The notes: generated by a model not told the origin, from the sequence alone. A stretch of 64,000 bases of DNA from Rossellomorea aquimaris (GCF_008180865.1 NZ_VTEX01000001.1:581261-645260); one strand, 5' to 3'. Counted from the stretch's first letter, positions 18,312 through 27,820 are shown. Numbers and translations: made by a program.

Positions 18312-19325
18312 GTGGTTAGAAGAGAGAAAGATTTAACAGGAAAACAGAAAGCAGCCATCCTCCTGATCTCTCTTGGTCCTGATGTATCCGCATCAGTATA
18401 CAAGCATTTATCAGAAGAAGAAATCGAGAAGTTGACGTTAGAGATATCCGGAGTCAAGAAAGTGGAGACTGAAGCGAAAGAGGATATCTTAGAAGAATTT
18501 CACCATATCGCCATTGCTCAAGATTATATATCCCAAGGCGGGATTGGCTATGCCAAAACCGTATTAGAAAAAGCACTCGGATCAGAACAAGCATCGGCGA
18601 TCATTAACCGATTAACTTCATCGCTACAAGTAAGGCCATTTGACTTTGCACGGAGAGCCGATGCTGCACAGATTCTCAACTTTATACAAAACGAACACCC
18701 TCAAACCATTGCATTAATTCTATCTTATCTAGAACCACAGCAAGCAGGACAAATACTTTCTGAACTACCTCAAGATGTTCAAGCAGATATTGCCAGGAGA
18801 ATAGCGATCATGGATGGAACTTCGCCGGAAGTGATTAGTGAAGTGGAAGCTATCCTTGAAAGAAAGCTTTCGGCGACTGTGACCCAGGATTATACGCAGA
18901 CGGGTGGAGTTGAAGCGGTAGTGGAAGTGCTGAATGGGGTAGACCGTTCTACGGAGAAGACCATTCTGGATGCATTAGAAATACAAGATCCTGAATTAGC
19001 TGAGGAAATCAAGAAGAGAATGTTTGTGTTTGAAGACATTGTCACCCTTGATGGTCGTTCCATTCAACGTGTCATTCGCGATTGTGATAACGAAGATCTG
19101 CTCCTGTCCCTTAAAGTATCAAGTGATGAAGTGAAAGAAGTGGTATTTAGAAACATGTCTAATCGCATGGTGGAAACCCTTAAAGAGGAAATGGAATTCA
19201 TGGGGCCGGTTCGATTACGGGATGTAGAAGAGGCACAGTCACGCATTGTAGCTGTGATAAGGAGATTAGAGGATTCCGGTGAAATCATCATAGCCCGTGG
19301 TGGAGGAGACGATATTATTGTCTAG
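18312..19325 (+). CDS. fliG: Flagellar motor switch protein FliG
   Basis: FliG couples stator ion flow to rotor torque. The 337 residues start MVRREKDLTGKQKAAILL, align with the B. subtilis N-terminus, and include the middle-domain HPQT region (NEHPQTIALILSYL) and C-terminal torque helix with charged EEIKKRMFVFEDIV. It ends ARGGGDDIIV. GTG 18312 is seven bases from AGGAGG; ATG 18306 lies directly against that site and is less likely. The last codons contain the GGAGGAG ribosome binding site for fliH, which starts eight bases before the fliG stop. Confidence 0.97.
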   Translation: MVRREKDLTGKQKAAILLISLGPDVSASVYKHLSEEEIEKLTLEISGVKKVETEAKEDILEEFHHIAIAQDYISQGGIGYAKTVLEKALGSEQASAIINRLTSSLQVRPFDFARRADAAQILNFIQNEHPQTIALILSYLEPQQAGQILSELPQDVQADIARRIAIMDGTSPEVISEVEAILERKLSATVTQDYTQTGGVEAVVEVLNGVDRSTEKTILDALEIQDPELAEEIKKRMFVFEDIVTLDGRSIQRVIRDCDNEDLLLSLKVSSDEVKEVVFRNMSNRMVETLKEEMEFMGPVRLRDVEEAQSRIVAVIRRLEDSGEIIIARGGGDDIIV

Positions 19326-20094
19326 AATCATTAAATCCTCCATTGCTCGAACCACGGATGAAAATAAAAAGCTGATATCCCTTAAAAGGGTGAAAATACT
19401 GGATGAATTCAAGCAGCATGAAGACAACGACTTTGAAATGAACAGAGCGGCCGAGGGAAATCACATTATAGATGAAGCGAATGAGAAAGCGGCCCGAATA
19501 ATCGAAGAAGCGAAAGAAATGACTTTCCATGCCCAAAGTCAAATTGAACGCGAGAAAGAAAAATGGATGGTTGAGCGTGAGCAACTCATGCAGGAAGCCT
19601 ATAATGCCGGATTTCTTCAAGGTGAAGAAGAGGGTAGAAACAAAGGTTATCAAGAATATCACCAGCGATTATCGGAAGCCAATGAAGTGACCGAAAGAAA
19701 TAAGCAGCAGTATCAAGACTATATTCAAAATGCAGAGAAGGTCATTGTCAGTTTAGGGATTGCATGTGCTGAGAAAATCATGAATCGGAAACTCCAGGAA
19801 GAACCCGATTATTTCTTTTCGATCGTGGAACGGGGATTAAAGGAGGTAAGGGATCTGCCTCATATTCAAATTCATGTTCATCCGTCCAGGCATAAGCTTT
19901 TAGTTGAAAACAAAAATGAGCTTGAAGTCATGTTTCCCACGGATGTTCAATGCTTTATTTATGCAAATGATGATCTTCAACCTGAGGAATGTTATATAGA
20001 AACCAATCAGGGACGTGTCATTGTGAGTGTGGACTCCCAATTAAGAGAGTTAAAGCAGAAGCTTCTTCATATTCTGGAAGGTGATGTTGAATGA
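19318..20094 (+). CDS. fliH: Flagellar assembly protein FliH (export ATPase regulator)
   Basis: FliH binds and restrains the FliI ATPase and brings it to the export gate. The 258 residues begin MSRIIKSS, have a Glu/Lys-rich coiled coil (about 30-140) containing the spaced-glycine-like pattern AYNAGFLQGEEEGRNKGYQE, and a C-terminal domain with CAEKIMNRKLQEEPDYF. TTG 19318 lies nine bases after GGAGGAG, which is formed by the Gly-rich end of fliG. The gene overlaps fliI by four bases. Confidence 0.93.
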   Translation: MSRIIKSSIARTTDENKKLISLKRVKILDEFKQHEDNDFEMNRAAEGNHIIDEANEKAARIIEEAKEMTFHAQSQIEREKEKWMVEREQLMQEAYNAGFLQGEEEGRNKGYQEYHQRLSEANEVTERNKQQYQDYIQNAEKVIVSLGIACAEKIMNRKLQEEPDYFFSIVERGLKEVRDLPHIQIHVHPSRHKLLVENKNELEVMFPTDVQCFIYANDDLQPEECYIETNQGRVIVSVDSQLRELKQKLLHILEGDVE

Positions 20095-21410
20095 AAGCAG
20101 CAGATCTAATTCACCAAATCCCCCAGATTCCAACTTTCAAAAAGTTTGGAAAGGTAAAGAGGGTTGTGGGGTTAATGATCGAATCTCAAGGACCTGAAAG
20201 TTCAGTAGGTGAAGTCTGTCATATTCATATTCTCTCAAGGGGGAAACAAAAAGTGATTCTGGCAGAAGTGGTAGGGTTTAATGATGATTTAGTAATCCTC
20301 ATGCCCTATACCAATATGCAGGATATTTCTCCCGGCAGTTTAGTAGAAGGTACCGCAAAGTCATTAGAAATCAAAATTGGACCATCTTTAATAGGGAAGG
20401 TGATTGATTCTCTGGGACATCCACTCGATGGAAGTCACCTACCGAATGGTTTAAGTACGACATACACAGAACAAGATCCTCCCAATCCCTTATCAAGACC
20501 GCCCATTAACGAAAAAATGGAGGTTGGTGTAAAAGCCATCGACAGCATGCTGACTGTAGGCAAAGGCCAAAGGGTCGGTATATTCGCTGGAAGTGGTGTA
20601 GGAAAAAGCACCCTGCTTGGAATGATTGCCCGAAACACGAAAGCGGAATTAAATGTAATTGCGTTAATCGGTGAGAGGGGCAGGGAAGTAAGGGAATTTA
20701 TTGAAAGGGATTTAGGAGAAGAAGGATTAAAGCGAACGATTGTAGTGGCAGCCACTTCAGATCAACCTGCACTAATGAGGATTAAAGGAGCCTTTACGGC
20801 GACTGCCATTGCGGAATATTTTCGAGATAAAGGAATGAACGTCATGCTTATGATGGATTCCGCGACTCGGGTAGCGATGGCTCAGAGGGAAATCGGATTG
20901 GCAGTCGGTGAACCACCGACCACTAAAGGATACACCCCATCTGTATTTGCTATTTTACCGAAACTACTAGAAAGAACAGGAACAAATGTACTCGGAAGCA
21001 TAACAGCATTTTACACCGTTTTGGTAGATGGTGATGATTTAAATGAGCCTATATCTGACACGGTAAGGGGAATACTCGATGGTCATATTGTGCTTGACAG
21101 ACAAATCGCGAACAGAGGTCAATATCCGGCTATCAATATTTTGAAAAGTGTGAGCAGGTTAATGAATCATCTGGCATCTAAGGAACATTTACATGCCGCT
21201 ACGAGAATAAGGGAGTTATTAAGTACTTATATGAATTCTGAGGATCTTATCCAAATTGGTGCTTATAAAAGGGGTACTTCCCGTGAGGTTGATGAAGCCA
21301 TCCAATACTATCCGGGTATCATCTCCTTCTTGAAACAGGGAGTATATGAACAGGTTTCTCTCCCTGCAAGTGTTGATGAACTTATTAAGCTATCGGAAAA
21401 AGGTGGATGA
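20091..21410 (+). CDS. fliI: Flagellum-specific ATPase FliI
   Basis: The hexameric ATPase of the flagellar type III export apparatus, related to the F1 beta subunit. The 439 residues carry Walker A GSGVGKST near 167-174, LIGERGREVREF, the Walker B region MNVMLMMDSATRVAMAQREI and the family block EPPTTKGYTPSVFAILP. The start is within the fliH stop (ATGA), so translation is coupled. It works with FliH and FliJ, encoded on either side. Confidence 0.98.
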   Translation: MKAADLIHQIPQIPTFKKFGKVKRVVGLMIESQGPESSVGEVCHIHILSRGKQKVILAEVVGFNDDLVILMPYTNMQDISPGSLVEGTAKSLEIKIGPSLIGKVIDSLGHPLDGSHLPNGLSTTYTEQDPPNPLSRPPINEKMEVGVKAIDSMLTVGKGQRVGIFAGSGVGKSTLLGMIARNTKAELNVIALIGERGREVREFIERDLGEEGLKRTIVVAATSDQPALMRIKGAFTATAIAEYFRDKGMNVMLMMDSATRVAMAQREIGLAVGEPPTTKGYTPSVFAILPKLLERTGTNVLGSITAFYTVLVDGDDLNEPISDTVRGILDGHIVLDRQIANRGQYPAINILKSVSRLMNHLASKEHLHAATRIRELLSTYMNSEDLIQIGAYKRGTSREVDEAIQYYPGIISFLKQGVYEQVSLPASVDELIKLSEKGG

Positions 21411-21862
21411 ATCAAGTGAGTTATCAATATAGGTTTCAACGTATTTTAACGTTAAAGGAAAAAGAAAAAGATGAAGTGCAGGAAATGTACAGGGGTTCCA
21501 TTGAAAAATTTGAAAAAGTTGCCGAGAAGCTTTATGAGTTTCTGAAAAAGAAAGAAACTCTCGAACAGCATCAAGAAACCAAGTTGCAAAATGGTTTGTC
21601 TGTACAACATATTCGCCATCATCAACAGTTCATCACCAATCTTGAAAGAACCATTTCTTTTTACCAGGACCTGGTGATACAAGCAAGGAACCGGATGAAC
21701 TGGTGTGAAGAAAAACTTGTAGATATGAATGTAGAAGTAAAGAAATACGAAAAGATGAAGGAAAATGATCTCCATCGCTTTATGCAAACTAATCAACAAG
21801 CGGAAAATAAACAATTAGATGAAGTATCAGTCGTTCAATATATGAAACGGGGAGTTAGGTGA
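21407..21862 (+). CDS. fliJ: Flagellar export protein FliJ
   Basis: A small coiled-coil protein that sits in the FliI ring and engages FlhA, much like the gamma subunit of F1. The 151 residues are almost wholly charged helix, starting MNQVSYQYRFQRILTLKEKEKDE as in the family. It overlaps fliI by four bases and is followed four bases later by ylxF. Sequence conservation is low in this family, so the call depends partly on position between fliI and ylxF. Confidence 0.92.
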   Translation: MNQVSYQYRFQRILTLKEKEKDEVQEMYRGSIEKFEKVAEKLYEFLKKKETLEQHQETKLQNGLSVQHIRHHQQFITNLERTISFYQDLVIQARNRMNWCEEKLVDMNVEVKKYEKMKENDLHRFMQTNQQAENKQLDEVSVVQYMKRGVR

Positions 21863-21866
21863 TTTC

Positions 21867-22457
21867 ATGGCAAAGGTGATCGAAGAGGAAAACAAAGAGC
21901 AGTCTGGCCGTTTGCAAAGAGTTGTGTTTATTTTCTTCATTCCTATCTTGTTTACTATAACCTTCGCTCTCGTAATCATGACAGCTGCAGGAATCAATGT
22001 ATTTGAAAAAGCACAATCATTCAGCTCGGATATCCCTTTTCTGGCTAATATCCTTCCATCAAATGAAGCCGAGGAAGCTGACGAATTACATGAGCGAATG
22101 GTTTCACTTCAAGCTTCAATAGAAGATCAAGAGGCGGAAATTGCCCAGCTGCAAAATGAAGTAGATAAAAAAGAAAGTGATAATGAACAATTGCAAGCGA
22201 CCATTCAGCAGCAAAAAGAAGAGCTTGAAGAATTACGGCAGATTGGTGAAGAAAACAAACGGGCCTTTAAAGAGGTAGTCAATACATTTGAATCCATGTC
22301 AGCAAAGAGTTCTGCCCCTGTTCTGATGAACATGGGGGATGATGAGGCAATGAAGATTCTATCAACTATCAAGCCTGACACTCTAGCAGATATTTTAGAA
22401 AAAATGCCCCCGGAGGATGCTGCCAGATACACGGAGCTGCTCTCTACGGTGGATTGA
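21867..22457 (+). CDS. ylxF: YlxF, MotE-like flagellar-operon membrane protein
   Basis: A 196-residue protein with one N-terminal membrane helix (about residues 18-42), a long coiled coil (about 70-135, Glu/Gln-rich) and a C-terminal helical repeat DEAMKILSTIKPDTLADIL that resembles the MgtE N-domain. This is the layout of YlxF/MotE proteins found in flagellar operons; related MotE proteins in alphaproteobacteria are chaperones for a motility protein. In Bacillus the role is not settled. It lies between fliJ and fliK, as in B. subtilis. Confidence 0.9.
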   Translation: MAKVIEEENKEQSGRLQRVVFIFFIPILFTITFALVIMTAAGINVFEKAQSFSSDIPFLANILPSNEAEEADELHERMVSLQASIEDQEAEIAQLQNEVDKKESDNEQLQATIQQQKEELEELRQIGEENKRAFKEVVNTFESMSAKSSAPVLMNMGDDEAMKILSTIKPDTLADILEKMPPEDAARYTELLSTVD

Positions 22458-22486
22458 TGGACTAGGTTTTGGGAGGAGGTGAAAAA

Positions 22487-23734
22487 GTGGAAATCGGAAT
22501 AGGTACAAAAGCTCCCAACTTTCCCATGGGTATGAGAAAAGGATCAACGCTTCCCAAGGAAGAAATGGATGGGTTTTCGAAACTATTAGGATTTGTATCG
22601 AATCATGTTGATGAAAGGGAAGAAGTAAAACAGCCTGAGACACTATCTCTTCTTGTTAGCCTGCAAGGCATCTTACGTGCAACAGAGCTTGATGAAATTG
22701 GACTAACAAGCGGACAATTAGAAGACATATCCCGATTAAAAGAATTTGACTATGACCAAATCGCTGAAATAGTTGGTGTGGATAAAGAAACCGTCAAAAC
22801 ACTTTTTTCTGAGCTTCAATCTGCTCTTATTGGGACTGAGCAATACTCGTCTTCATCAGGTGATAGCGCAGAGGATCTTCATGAAATACTGTTGGGAACG
22901 ATGCAGCTGCTGCAATCCGCATTAAAAAATGAGGTGCGGGGCATAAGTGGAAAAGGACCAATAGAAGAAGTAACCAAACTTGTAAAGGTCATTGAATTTT
23001 TGGCAGCTAACCGTGACTTACTTGTGGTGGAAGCATCAAAAGCCACCGAGCTAAAAGACATGTTGAAGATGGTTCAATCGGGTGTAGATGCAACCTTGGC
23101 GAGGGAGTTTAATCAGGGTAAGGATTGGTCCCGGGTATTAAAAGATGCTTTTCAACGTCAGTCACCTGTGCAAACAATGGAAAAGCAGTCCTCAACAGAA
23201 GGGGTCACTGTGGAGAAGAAAAGCATTCAACCGATTCAGGCAAGCCACATACACTTTGTTCTTCCGAAAACAGAATCCGTTTCCATAAGTCTCTCATCAG
23301 GAAATCGTTCCATTCAATATGAACAATTTGTGAAAGAATTTCAGAATATCCTAAATAAATCTCAAATGCTGTCACAGCCGAACGTGACTAAACTGTTAAT
23401 CAAGCTGTATCCAGAGCAACTGGGCTCATTGAGGATTGAACTTCTACAACAAAACGGAGTGATGACTGCGAAAATATTAGCTTCGACGGCAACTGCGAAA
23501 GAAATGCTGGATTCTCAACTTCAAGGATTGAAGCATGCGTTTACATCACAGAACCTTCAAGTAGAGAAGATTGAAATCTCACAGGCGTTAACAGATGCTG
23601 AGCGACAATCCAAAGGGCAGTCTCAACATCAGTCCTCACAACAGCAAAAGCAGAATCAACCCGACCATGCAGGAAGCCAGGAAGAAGAAAGAACTCAATC
23701 CTTTAAGGATTATCTCGTAAATACCGAAATATAG
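22487..23734 (+). CDS. fliK: Flagellar hook-length control protein FliK
   Basis: FliK measures hook length during export and triggers the FlhB switch to filament substrates. The 415 residues have a long variable N-terminal part and a conserved C-terminal domain with QPNVTKLLIKLYPEQLGSLR and LASTATAKEMLDSQLQGL, ending in a Gln/Ser-rich tail. The GTG start at 22487 follows GGGAGGAGG. It is shorter than the B. subtilis protein (about 487), the difference being in the variable part. It is encoded directly before the hook-cap gene flgD. Confidence 0.95.
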   Translation: MEIGIGTKAPNFPMGMRKGSTLPKEEMDGFSKLLGFVSNHVDEREEVKQPETLSLLVSLQGILRATELDEIGLTSGQLEDISRLKEFDYDQIAEIVGVDKETVKTLFSELQSALIGTEQYSSSSGDSAEDLHEILLGTMQLLQSALKNEVRGISGKGPIEEVTKLVKVIEFLAANRDLLVVEASKATELKDMLKMVQSGVDATLAREFNQGKDWSRVLKDAFQRQSPVQTMEKQSSTEGVTVEKKSIQPIQASHIHFVLPKTESVSISLSSGNRSIQYEQFVKEFQNILNKSQMLSQPNVTKLLIKLYPEQLGSLRIELLQQNGVMTAKILASTATAKEMLDSQLQGLKHAFTSQNLQVEKIEISQALTDAERQSKGQSQHQSSQQQKQNQPDHAGSQEEERTQSFKDYLVNTEI

Positions 23735-23742
23735 GTGATAAT

Positions 23743-24375
23743 ATGACGAAAATCGATCCGAGTTTACTATATTCCACCGTCCAAACAAAACAGCGTGAAG
23801 GCGGTAAGGATATTTTGGGGAAAGATGACTTCCTGAAAATCCTGATGACACAATTACAGAATCAAGATCCGTTAAATCCGATGCAGGACAAAGACTTCAT
23901 CGCACAAATGGCTACCTTTTCATCATTAGAGCAAATGACGAACCTGACGAAAACAATGGAAAAATTCGTGGATAACCAAAGTCAATCACAATTGATTTCT
24001 TATAATCAGTTTGTTGGTAAACAAGTGACATGGCATAAAATCATAGAATCAGAAGCAGGCGATGCACCCGAAATACAAGAAGGACAGGGATTCGTAAAAG
24101 GAGTCCGCTTTAAAGGTGACTCTGTTGAATTCATCATGGAGGACGGAACAATCCTGACTCCCGGGAATATTTCACAAGTGAATACGACGGACACCCCGGA
24201 AGCTTCTCTCGTTAATGCATCTTTATTAATAGGAAAGAACGTAACATGGAACAGTGAAGATGGAGAGATGAGCGGAATCGTTCAATCCGTTTCAAAGAAA
24301 GATTCACTCATTTGGTTTCATACTGAAGCTGGTGACAAAATCTCCAGTGATAAATTAATTAAAATTGAATCTTAG
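23743..24375 (+). CDS. flgD: Flagellar hook-capping protein FlgD
   Basis: FlgD caps the growing hook and directs FlgE insertion. The 210 residues include the diagnostic N-terminal block DDFLKILMTQLQNQDPLNPM followed by DKDFIAQMATFSSLEQM, then a beta-rich region of repeated VTW and V.F motifs. GGTGAT upstream supports the ATG. It stands between fliK and a small conserved flagellar-operon gene, with flgE after that. Confidence 0.96.
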   Translation: MTKIDPSLLYSTVQTKQREGGKDILGKDDFLKILMTQLQNQDPLNPMQDKDFIAQMATFSSLEQMTNLTKTMEKFVDNQSQSQLISYNQFVGKQVTWHKIIESEAGDAPEIQEGQGFVKGVRFKGDSVEFIMEDGTILTPGNISQVNTTDTPEASLVNASLLIGKNVTWNSEDGEMSGIVQSVSKKDSLIWFHTEAGDKISSDKLIKIES

Positions 24376-24387
24376 GGAGTGGGTAGT

Positions 24388-24774
24388 ATGGAAAAGACAT
24401 TCTTTCATCGTTTACCACAACCTATTGCACCAATTAATAAGACGAAAGCAATTAGTAAACCTTCAAGTGCATCATCATTTGCTGCCCAATTAGATTCGGC
24501 AATTCAACATGTACCCCATATACAGATTAGCAAACATGCAAAGGTAAGGATGGAGCAACGGGGGATTTCTATTTCTCCACAAACATGGGAGAAAATAGGG
24601 GAGAAAATGAATGAAGCAAAAACGAAGGGTGTCGGGGATTCACTGGTAATTCTGAAAGACGCCGCGTTAATCGTAAGTGCTAAAAACAAAACGGTGATTA
24701 CAGCTTTAGACCGTGACGAAGCACATTCACAGATTTTCACCAACATTAATGGAACGATATTAATAGATTCATAG
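24388..24774 (+). CDS. Small conserved flagellar-operon protein (TIGR02530-like)
   Basis: A 128-residue protein of the family found between flgD and flgE in many Firmicutes. It has the typical core IQISKHAKVRMEQRGISIS, then DSLVILKDAALIVSAKNKTV and a final block with ALDRDE and FTNINGTILID. No membrane helix or signal peptide. Its role is not established; the position suggests a hook-assembly factor or chaperone. The ATG at 24388 follows GGGAGTGGG; a GTG nine bases upstream (24379) is possible. Family assignment is by recognition of the core motif. Confidence 0.85.
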   Translation: MEKTFFHRLPQPIAPINKTKAISKPSSASSFAAQLDSAIQHVPHIQISKHAKVRMEQRGISISPQTWEKIGEKMNEAKTKGVGDSLVILKDAALIVSAKNKTVITALDRDEAHSQIFTNINGTILIDS

Positions 24775-24844
24775 GCTGGACCTTTTAAGGAGGCCTGTAG
24801 TTGTGGACTGATTGAAGCAGCTAAAACGAAAGGGGAAAAAATTC

Positions 24845-26068
24845 ATGCTACGTTCAATGTATTCGGGTATCAGTGGAATGAAAAACTTTCAAACAAAACT
24901 GGATGTAATCGGAAATAATATTGCAAATGTAAATACGTACGGCTATAAAAAAGGGCGTGTCACATTCCAGGATTTAATGAACCAAACCGTTTCCGGTGCG
25001 AGCAGAGCTACTGAAAACCGTGGAGGTCAAAATGCAAAGCAAGTAGGACTTGGAGCATCACTGTCGTCCATTGATACGATTCAAACTCAAGGAAGTCTGC
25101 AGACAACTGGCAGATCCTTGGATGTAGCCATCTCGGGTGACGGATTTTTTGTTGTAAGACAAGGAAATAACGAAATGTTCACCCGTGCTGGAAACTTTTA
25201 TTTAGATTCAAATGGAAACCTTGTAACAGGTCAAGGAAACCTTGTACAGGGGTATCCGGTCAACGGTGACGGTGTAGTCAATCAGAGTGGTGTGACTGAT
25301 ATCAAAATTGATACTAATACCACAATGGCACCACAGGCTACCAGCGAGGCTACTTACAATGGGAACTTAAAGTCCAGTGCCGTCGATGGTACTGTAGTCG
25401 AGCTTGAAACGAAGGTGAAGGATTCACTGGGTAAAGATATTAGTATTAAGTTAGTAATGGAGAAAACAGGTCAAAATGAATGGGACGTAACAATATCAAG
25501 TCTGACCGATGACGTTACAGTCGGCAATGGTCAAAATACCGTTTTGAATTTTGACGAAGAAGGTAAATTAACCTCTCAAGTGCCTTTCCCCATAACATTA
25601 AATAATCAAACTGGTGCAAATCCTACCCAAACGATCGATTTGGATTTCTCCAAAATCACTCAATTTGATAGCTCATCCTCCGCTAATGTAGATACTGTTG
25701 ACGGAAACTCAGAAGGGTACCTTGAAAGCTTCAACATAGGTTCTTCTGGTGAAGTGAACGGAGTATTTTCCAATGGAGAAGTAAGAGTTTTAAGTCAACT
25801 TGCATTAGCTACTTTTTCCAATCCGGGTGGTTTGACGAAAGCCGGCAATAATCTGTTCCAGGCTTCAAATAACTCAGGGCTTCCGAATCAGGGATTGGCT
25901 GGAGAGGGAAGAGGCGCACTTCAGTCCGGCGCACTTGAAATGTCCAACGTAGACCTATCCGAAGAATTCACTGAAATGATCACGGCTCAGCGTGGATTCC
26001 AGGCAAATACACGTATCATCACAACGTCAGATGAAATCTTACAAGAGCTTGTAAACTTGAAACGTTAA
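24845..26068 (+). CDS. flgE: Flagellar hook protein FlgE (FlgG-like)
   Basis: The hook subunit, exported through the rod. The 407 residues start MLRSMYSGISGMKNFQTKLD, closely matching B. subtilis FlgE, with the axial-protein motif NNIANVNTYGYKKGRV and the C-terminal helix ITAQRGFQANTRIITTSDEI. GGGG lies about eight to nine bases before the ATG. An in-frame TTG at 24812 would add 11 residues with no suitable ribosome binding site. A strong AAGGAGG at 24787 lies too far upstream to serve this start. Confidence 0.96.
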   Translation: MLRSMYSGISGMKNFQTKLDVIGNNIANVNTYGYKKGRVTFQDLMNQTVSGASRATENRGGQNAKQVGLGASLSSIDTIQTQGSLQTTGRSLDVAISGDGFFVVRQGNNEMFTRAGNFYLDSNGNLVTGQGNLVQGYPVNGDGVVNQSGVTDIKIDTNTTMAPQATSEATYNGNLKSSAVDGTVVELETKVKDSLGKDISIKLVMEKTGQNEWDVTISSLTDDVTVGNGQNTVLNFDEEGKLTSQVPFPITLNNQTGANPTQTIDLDFSKITQFDSSSSANVDTVDGNSEGYLESFNIGSSGEVNGVFSNGEVRVLSQLALATFSNPGGLTKAGNNLFQASNNSGLPNQGLAGEGRGALQSGALEMSNVDLSEEFTEMITAQRGFQANTRIITTSDEILQELVNLKR

Positions 26069-26133
26069 TTCGTTAAAAAGGGAGGAAGGGACTGACACCT
26101 TAAAGGTTTACATTATGTTGAATCGGAGGATGA

Positions 26134-26367
26134 ATGTCGGTCCTGAAATTAATGATCACTTTAACCAGACTGAATGGAAAGTCGTTTACGTTGAATGCTT
26201 TATACATAGAAACAGTAGAAGCGTTTCCGGACACTACGATTCTATTAACAAATGGCAGACGATATGTTGTGAAAGAAACGGTGGACGAGGTTGACTCCCT
26301 TACACTTTCTTTCTTTAAAAAGGCAAATTTACTCAGCCTGCCCCATGAGGGAGGGAGTATCAGTTGA
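26134..26367 (+). CDS. swrD: Swarming motility protein SwrD (FlbD/YlzI family)
   Basis: A 77-residue protein of the FlbD family; B. subtilis SwrD is needed for full flagellar motor power and swarming. The core TLTRLNGKSFTLNALYIE and TNGRRYVVKETVDEV are typical. The start is ambiguous: ATG 26134 lies four bases after GGAGG, while ATG 26152 gives MITLTRLNG like the relatives but has no ribosome binding site. It overlaps fliL by four bases (TTGA). The 65-base gap after flgE contains no other gene. Confidence 0.88.
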   Translation: MSVLKLMITLTRLNGKSFTLNALYIETVEAFPDTTILLTNGRRYVVKETVDEVDSLTLSFFKKANLLSLPHEGGSIS

Positions 26368-26789
26368 AGAGTAAAGCCCTGACGATCATGATGATCCTGT
26401 TGGTTACGATTACACTTGTGGGTGCGATCGCGTTAGTTGTCATTCTGAAGTTTTCAGGAGATGAAGAAACGAAAGAGCCTTCCATTGAAGAAGTGATAGA
26501 AAATTCGGTGGACATACCTGAGATGACAACCAATTTAATGAGTAATGATTTCATTCGTATTTCCTTTAAGATTCAAACGGATAGTAAAAAAGCGAAAAGT
26601 GAGTTGGAAAAAAGAGATTTTCAAGTGAATAACATCATCATAGAAGAGCTTTCAGAATTGAAAGCTGAAGAACTGCAAGGGAAAAAAGGGAAAGAAATGA
26701 TCGAAACGAAGGTTAAAGACAAGGTAAACTCCCTTATGCAAGAAGGAATGGTAGAAAAAGTCTATATCACCTCTATGATGATTCAATAA
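26364..26789 (+). CDS. fliL: Flagellar basal-body-associated protein FliL
   Basis: FliL surrounds or supports the stator units at the basal body. The 141 residues have a single N-terminal membrane helix (about 5-28) followed by an extracytoplasmic domain with IRISFKIQTDSKKAK and ending VEKVYITSMMIQ, the usual FliL finish. The start is TTG at 26364 within the swrD stop codon, with GAGGGAGGG just upstream. It precedes the switch genes fliM and fliY. Confidence 0.94.
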   Translation: MKSKALTIMMILLVTITLVGAIALVVILKFSGDEETKEPSIEEVIENSVDIPEMTTNLMSNDFIRISFKIQTDSKKAKSELEKRDFQVNNIIIEELSELKAEELQGKKGKEMIETKVKDKVNSLMQEGMVEKVYITSMMIQ

Positions 26790-26821
26790 GAAAGCTATTA
26801 CGAGTGTTTGGAGGTGAAGTG

Positions 26822-27820
26822 GTGGCGAGTGAGATTTTATCTCAAAGTGAAATCGATGCTCTCTTGTCAGCTCTCAATACAGGAGAGATGAGCGCAGATG
26901 ATTTCAAAAAAGAAGAAGAAGAGAAAAAAGTGAAAGTGTATGATTTCAAGAGAGCTTTACGGTTTTCTAAAGATCAAATCCGGAGTTTAACGAGAATACA
27001 TGAGAACTTCGCCCGGATCTTGACTACATATTTCTCTGCTCAATTAAGGACTTATGTTCAAATAAATGTTGCTTCTGCTGACCAAATCCCATACGAAGAA
27101 TTTATCCGTTCCGTTCCGAAAATGACCATCTTGAACGTATATGAATTACCTCCTCTGGATGGAAGGATCCTTATGGAAATCAACCCGAATATTGCTTATT
27201 CGATGATGGATCGGGTGATGGGTGGAAGGGGAGTCAGCGTTAACAAAGTAGAGAGTTTAACCGAAATTGAGACGAGAATTATGAGTCAGCTCTTTGAAAA
27301 GGCGTTTGAGAATTTAAGGGAAGCCTGGAGCACTGTGGCTGATGTAGATCCGCTTTTTGCGGAATTCGAAGTGAACCCGCAATTTCTTCAGATGGTGTCA
27401 CCGAATGAAACGGTCGTGGTTATTTCATTAAACACAACGATAGGTGAAACAAGTGGAATGATTAACATCTGCATTCCACACGTTGTACTGGAGCCGATCC
27501 TTCCGAAATTATCAGGAAGCTATTGGATGGAAAGCAAACGTAAAGAGAGTAAGCCGGAAGAAACGGCACATCTTGAAAGAAGAATCAAGAAAGCCCAAGT
27601 GCCAATTGTAGCTGAATTAGGTCGTTCTGATATTTCAATTGAAGAGTTCCTTATGCTGGATATTGGTGATGTAATCGAGATGAACACCCGAATCGATGAT
27701 CCTTTAACGATCAGAGTGGGTGAAATTCCTAAATTTACAGCTCAGCCAGGGAAGTCAAATAAGAAACTGGCCGTACAAATTTTAGATTCGTTGAAGGGGG
27801 GAGACGACGATGATGAGTGA
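26822..27820 (+). CDS. fliM: Flagellar motor switch protein FliM
   Basis: FliM forms the C ring and binds phospho-CheY. The 332 residues equal the B. subtilis length and begin MASEILSQSEIDALLSAL, the CheY-binding peptide, followed by a middle CheC-like domain (KVKVYDFKRALRFSKDQIR onward) and a C-terminal SpoA domain (VVAELGRSDISIEEFLML). Two adjacent GTG codons compete; 26822 is five bases from GGAGGTG and is preferred. It overlaps fliY by 11 bases. Confidence 0.96.
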   Translation: MASEILSQSEIDALLSALNTGEMSADDFKKEEEEKKVKVYDFKRALRFSKDQIRSLTRIHENFARILTTYFSAQLRTYVQINVASADQIPYEEFIRSVPKMTILNVYELPPLDGRILMEINPNIAYSMMDRVMGGRGVSVNKVESLTEIETRIMSQLFEKAFENLREAWSTVADVDPLFAEFEVNPQFLQMVSPNETVVVISLNTTIGETSGMINICIPHVVLEPILPKLSGSYWMESKRKESKPEETAHLERRIKKAQVPIVAELGRSDISIEEFLMLDIGDVIEMNTRIDDPLTIRVGEIPKFTAQPGKSNKKLAVQILDSLKGGDDDDE

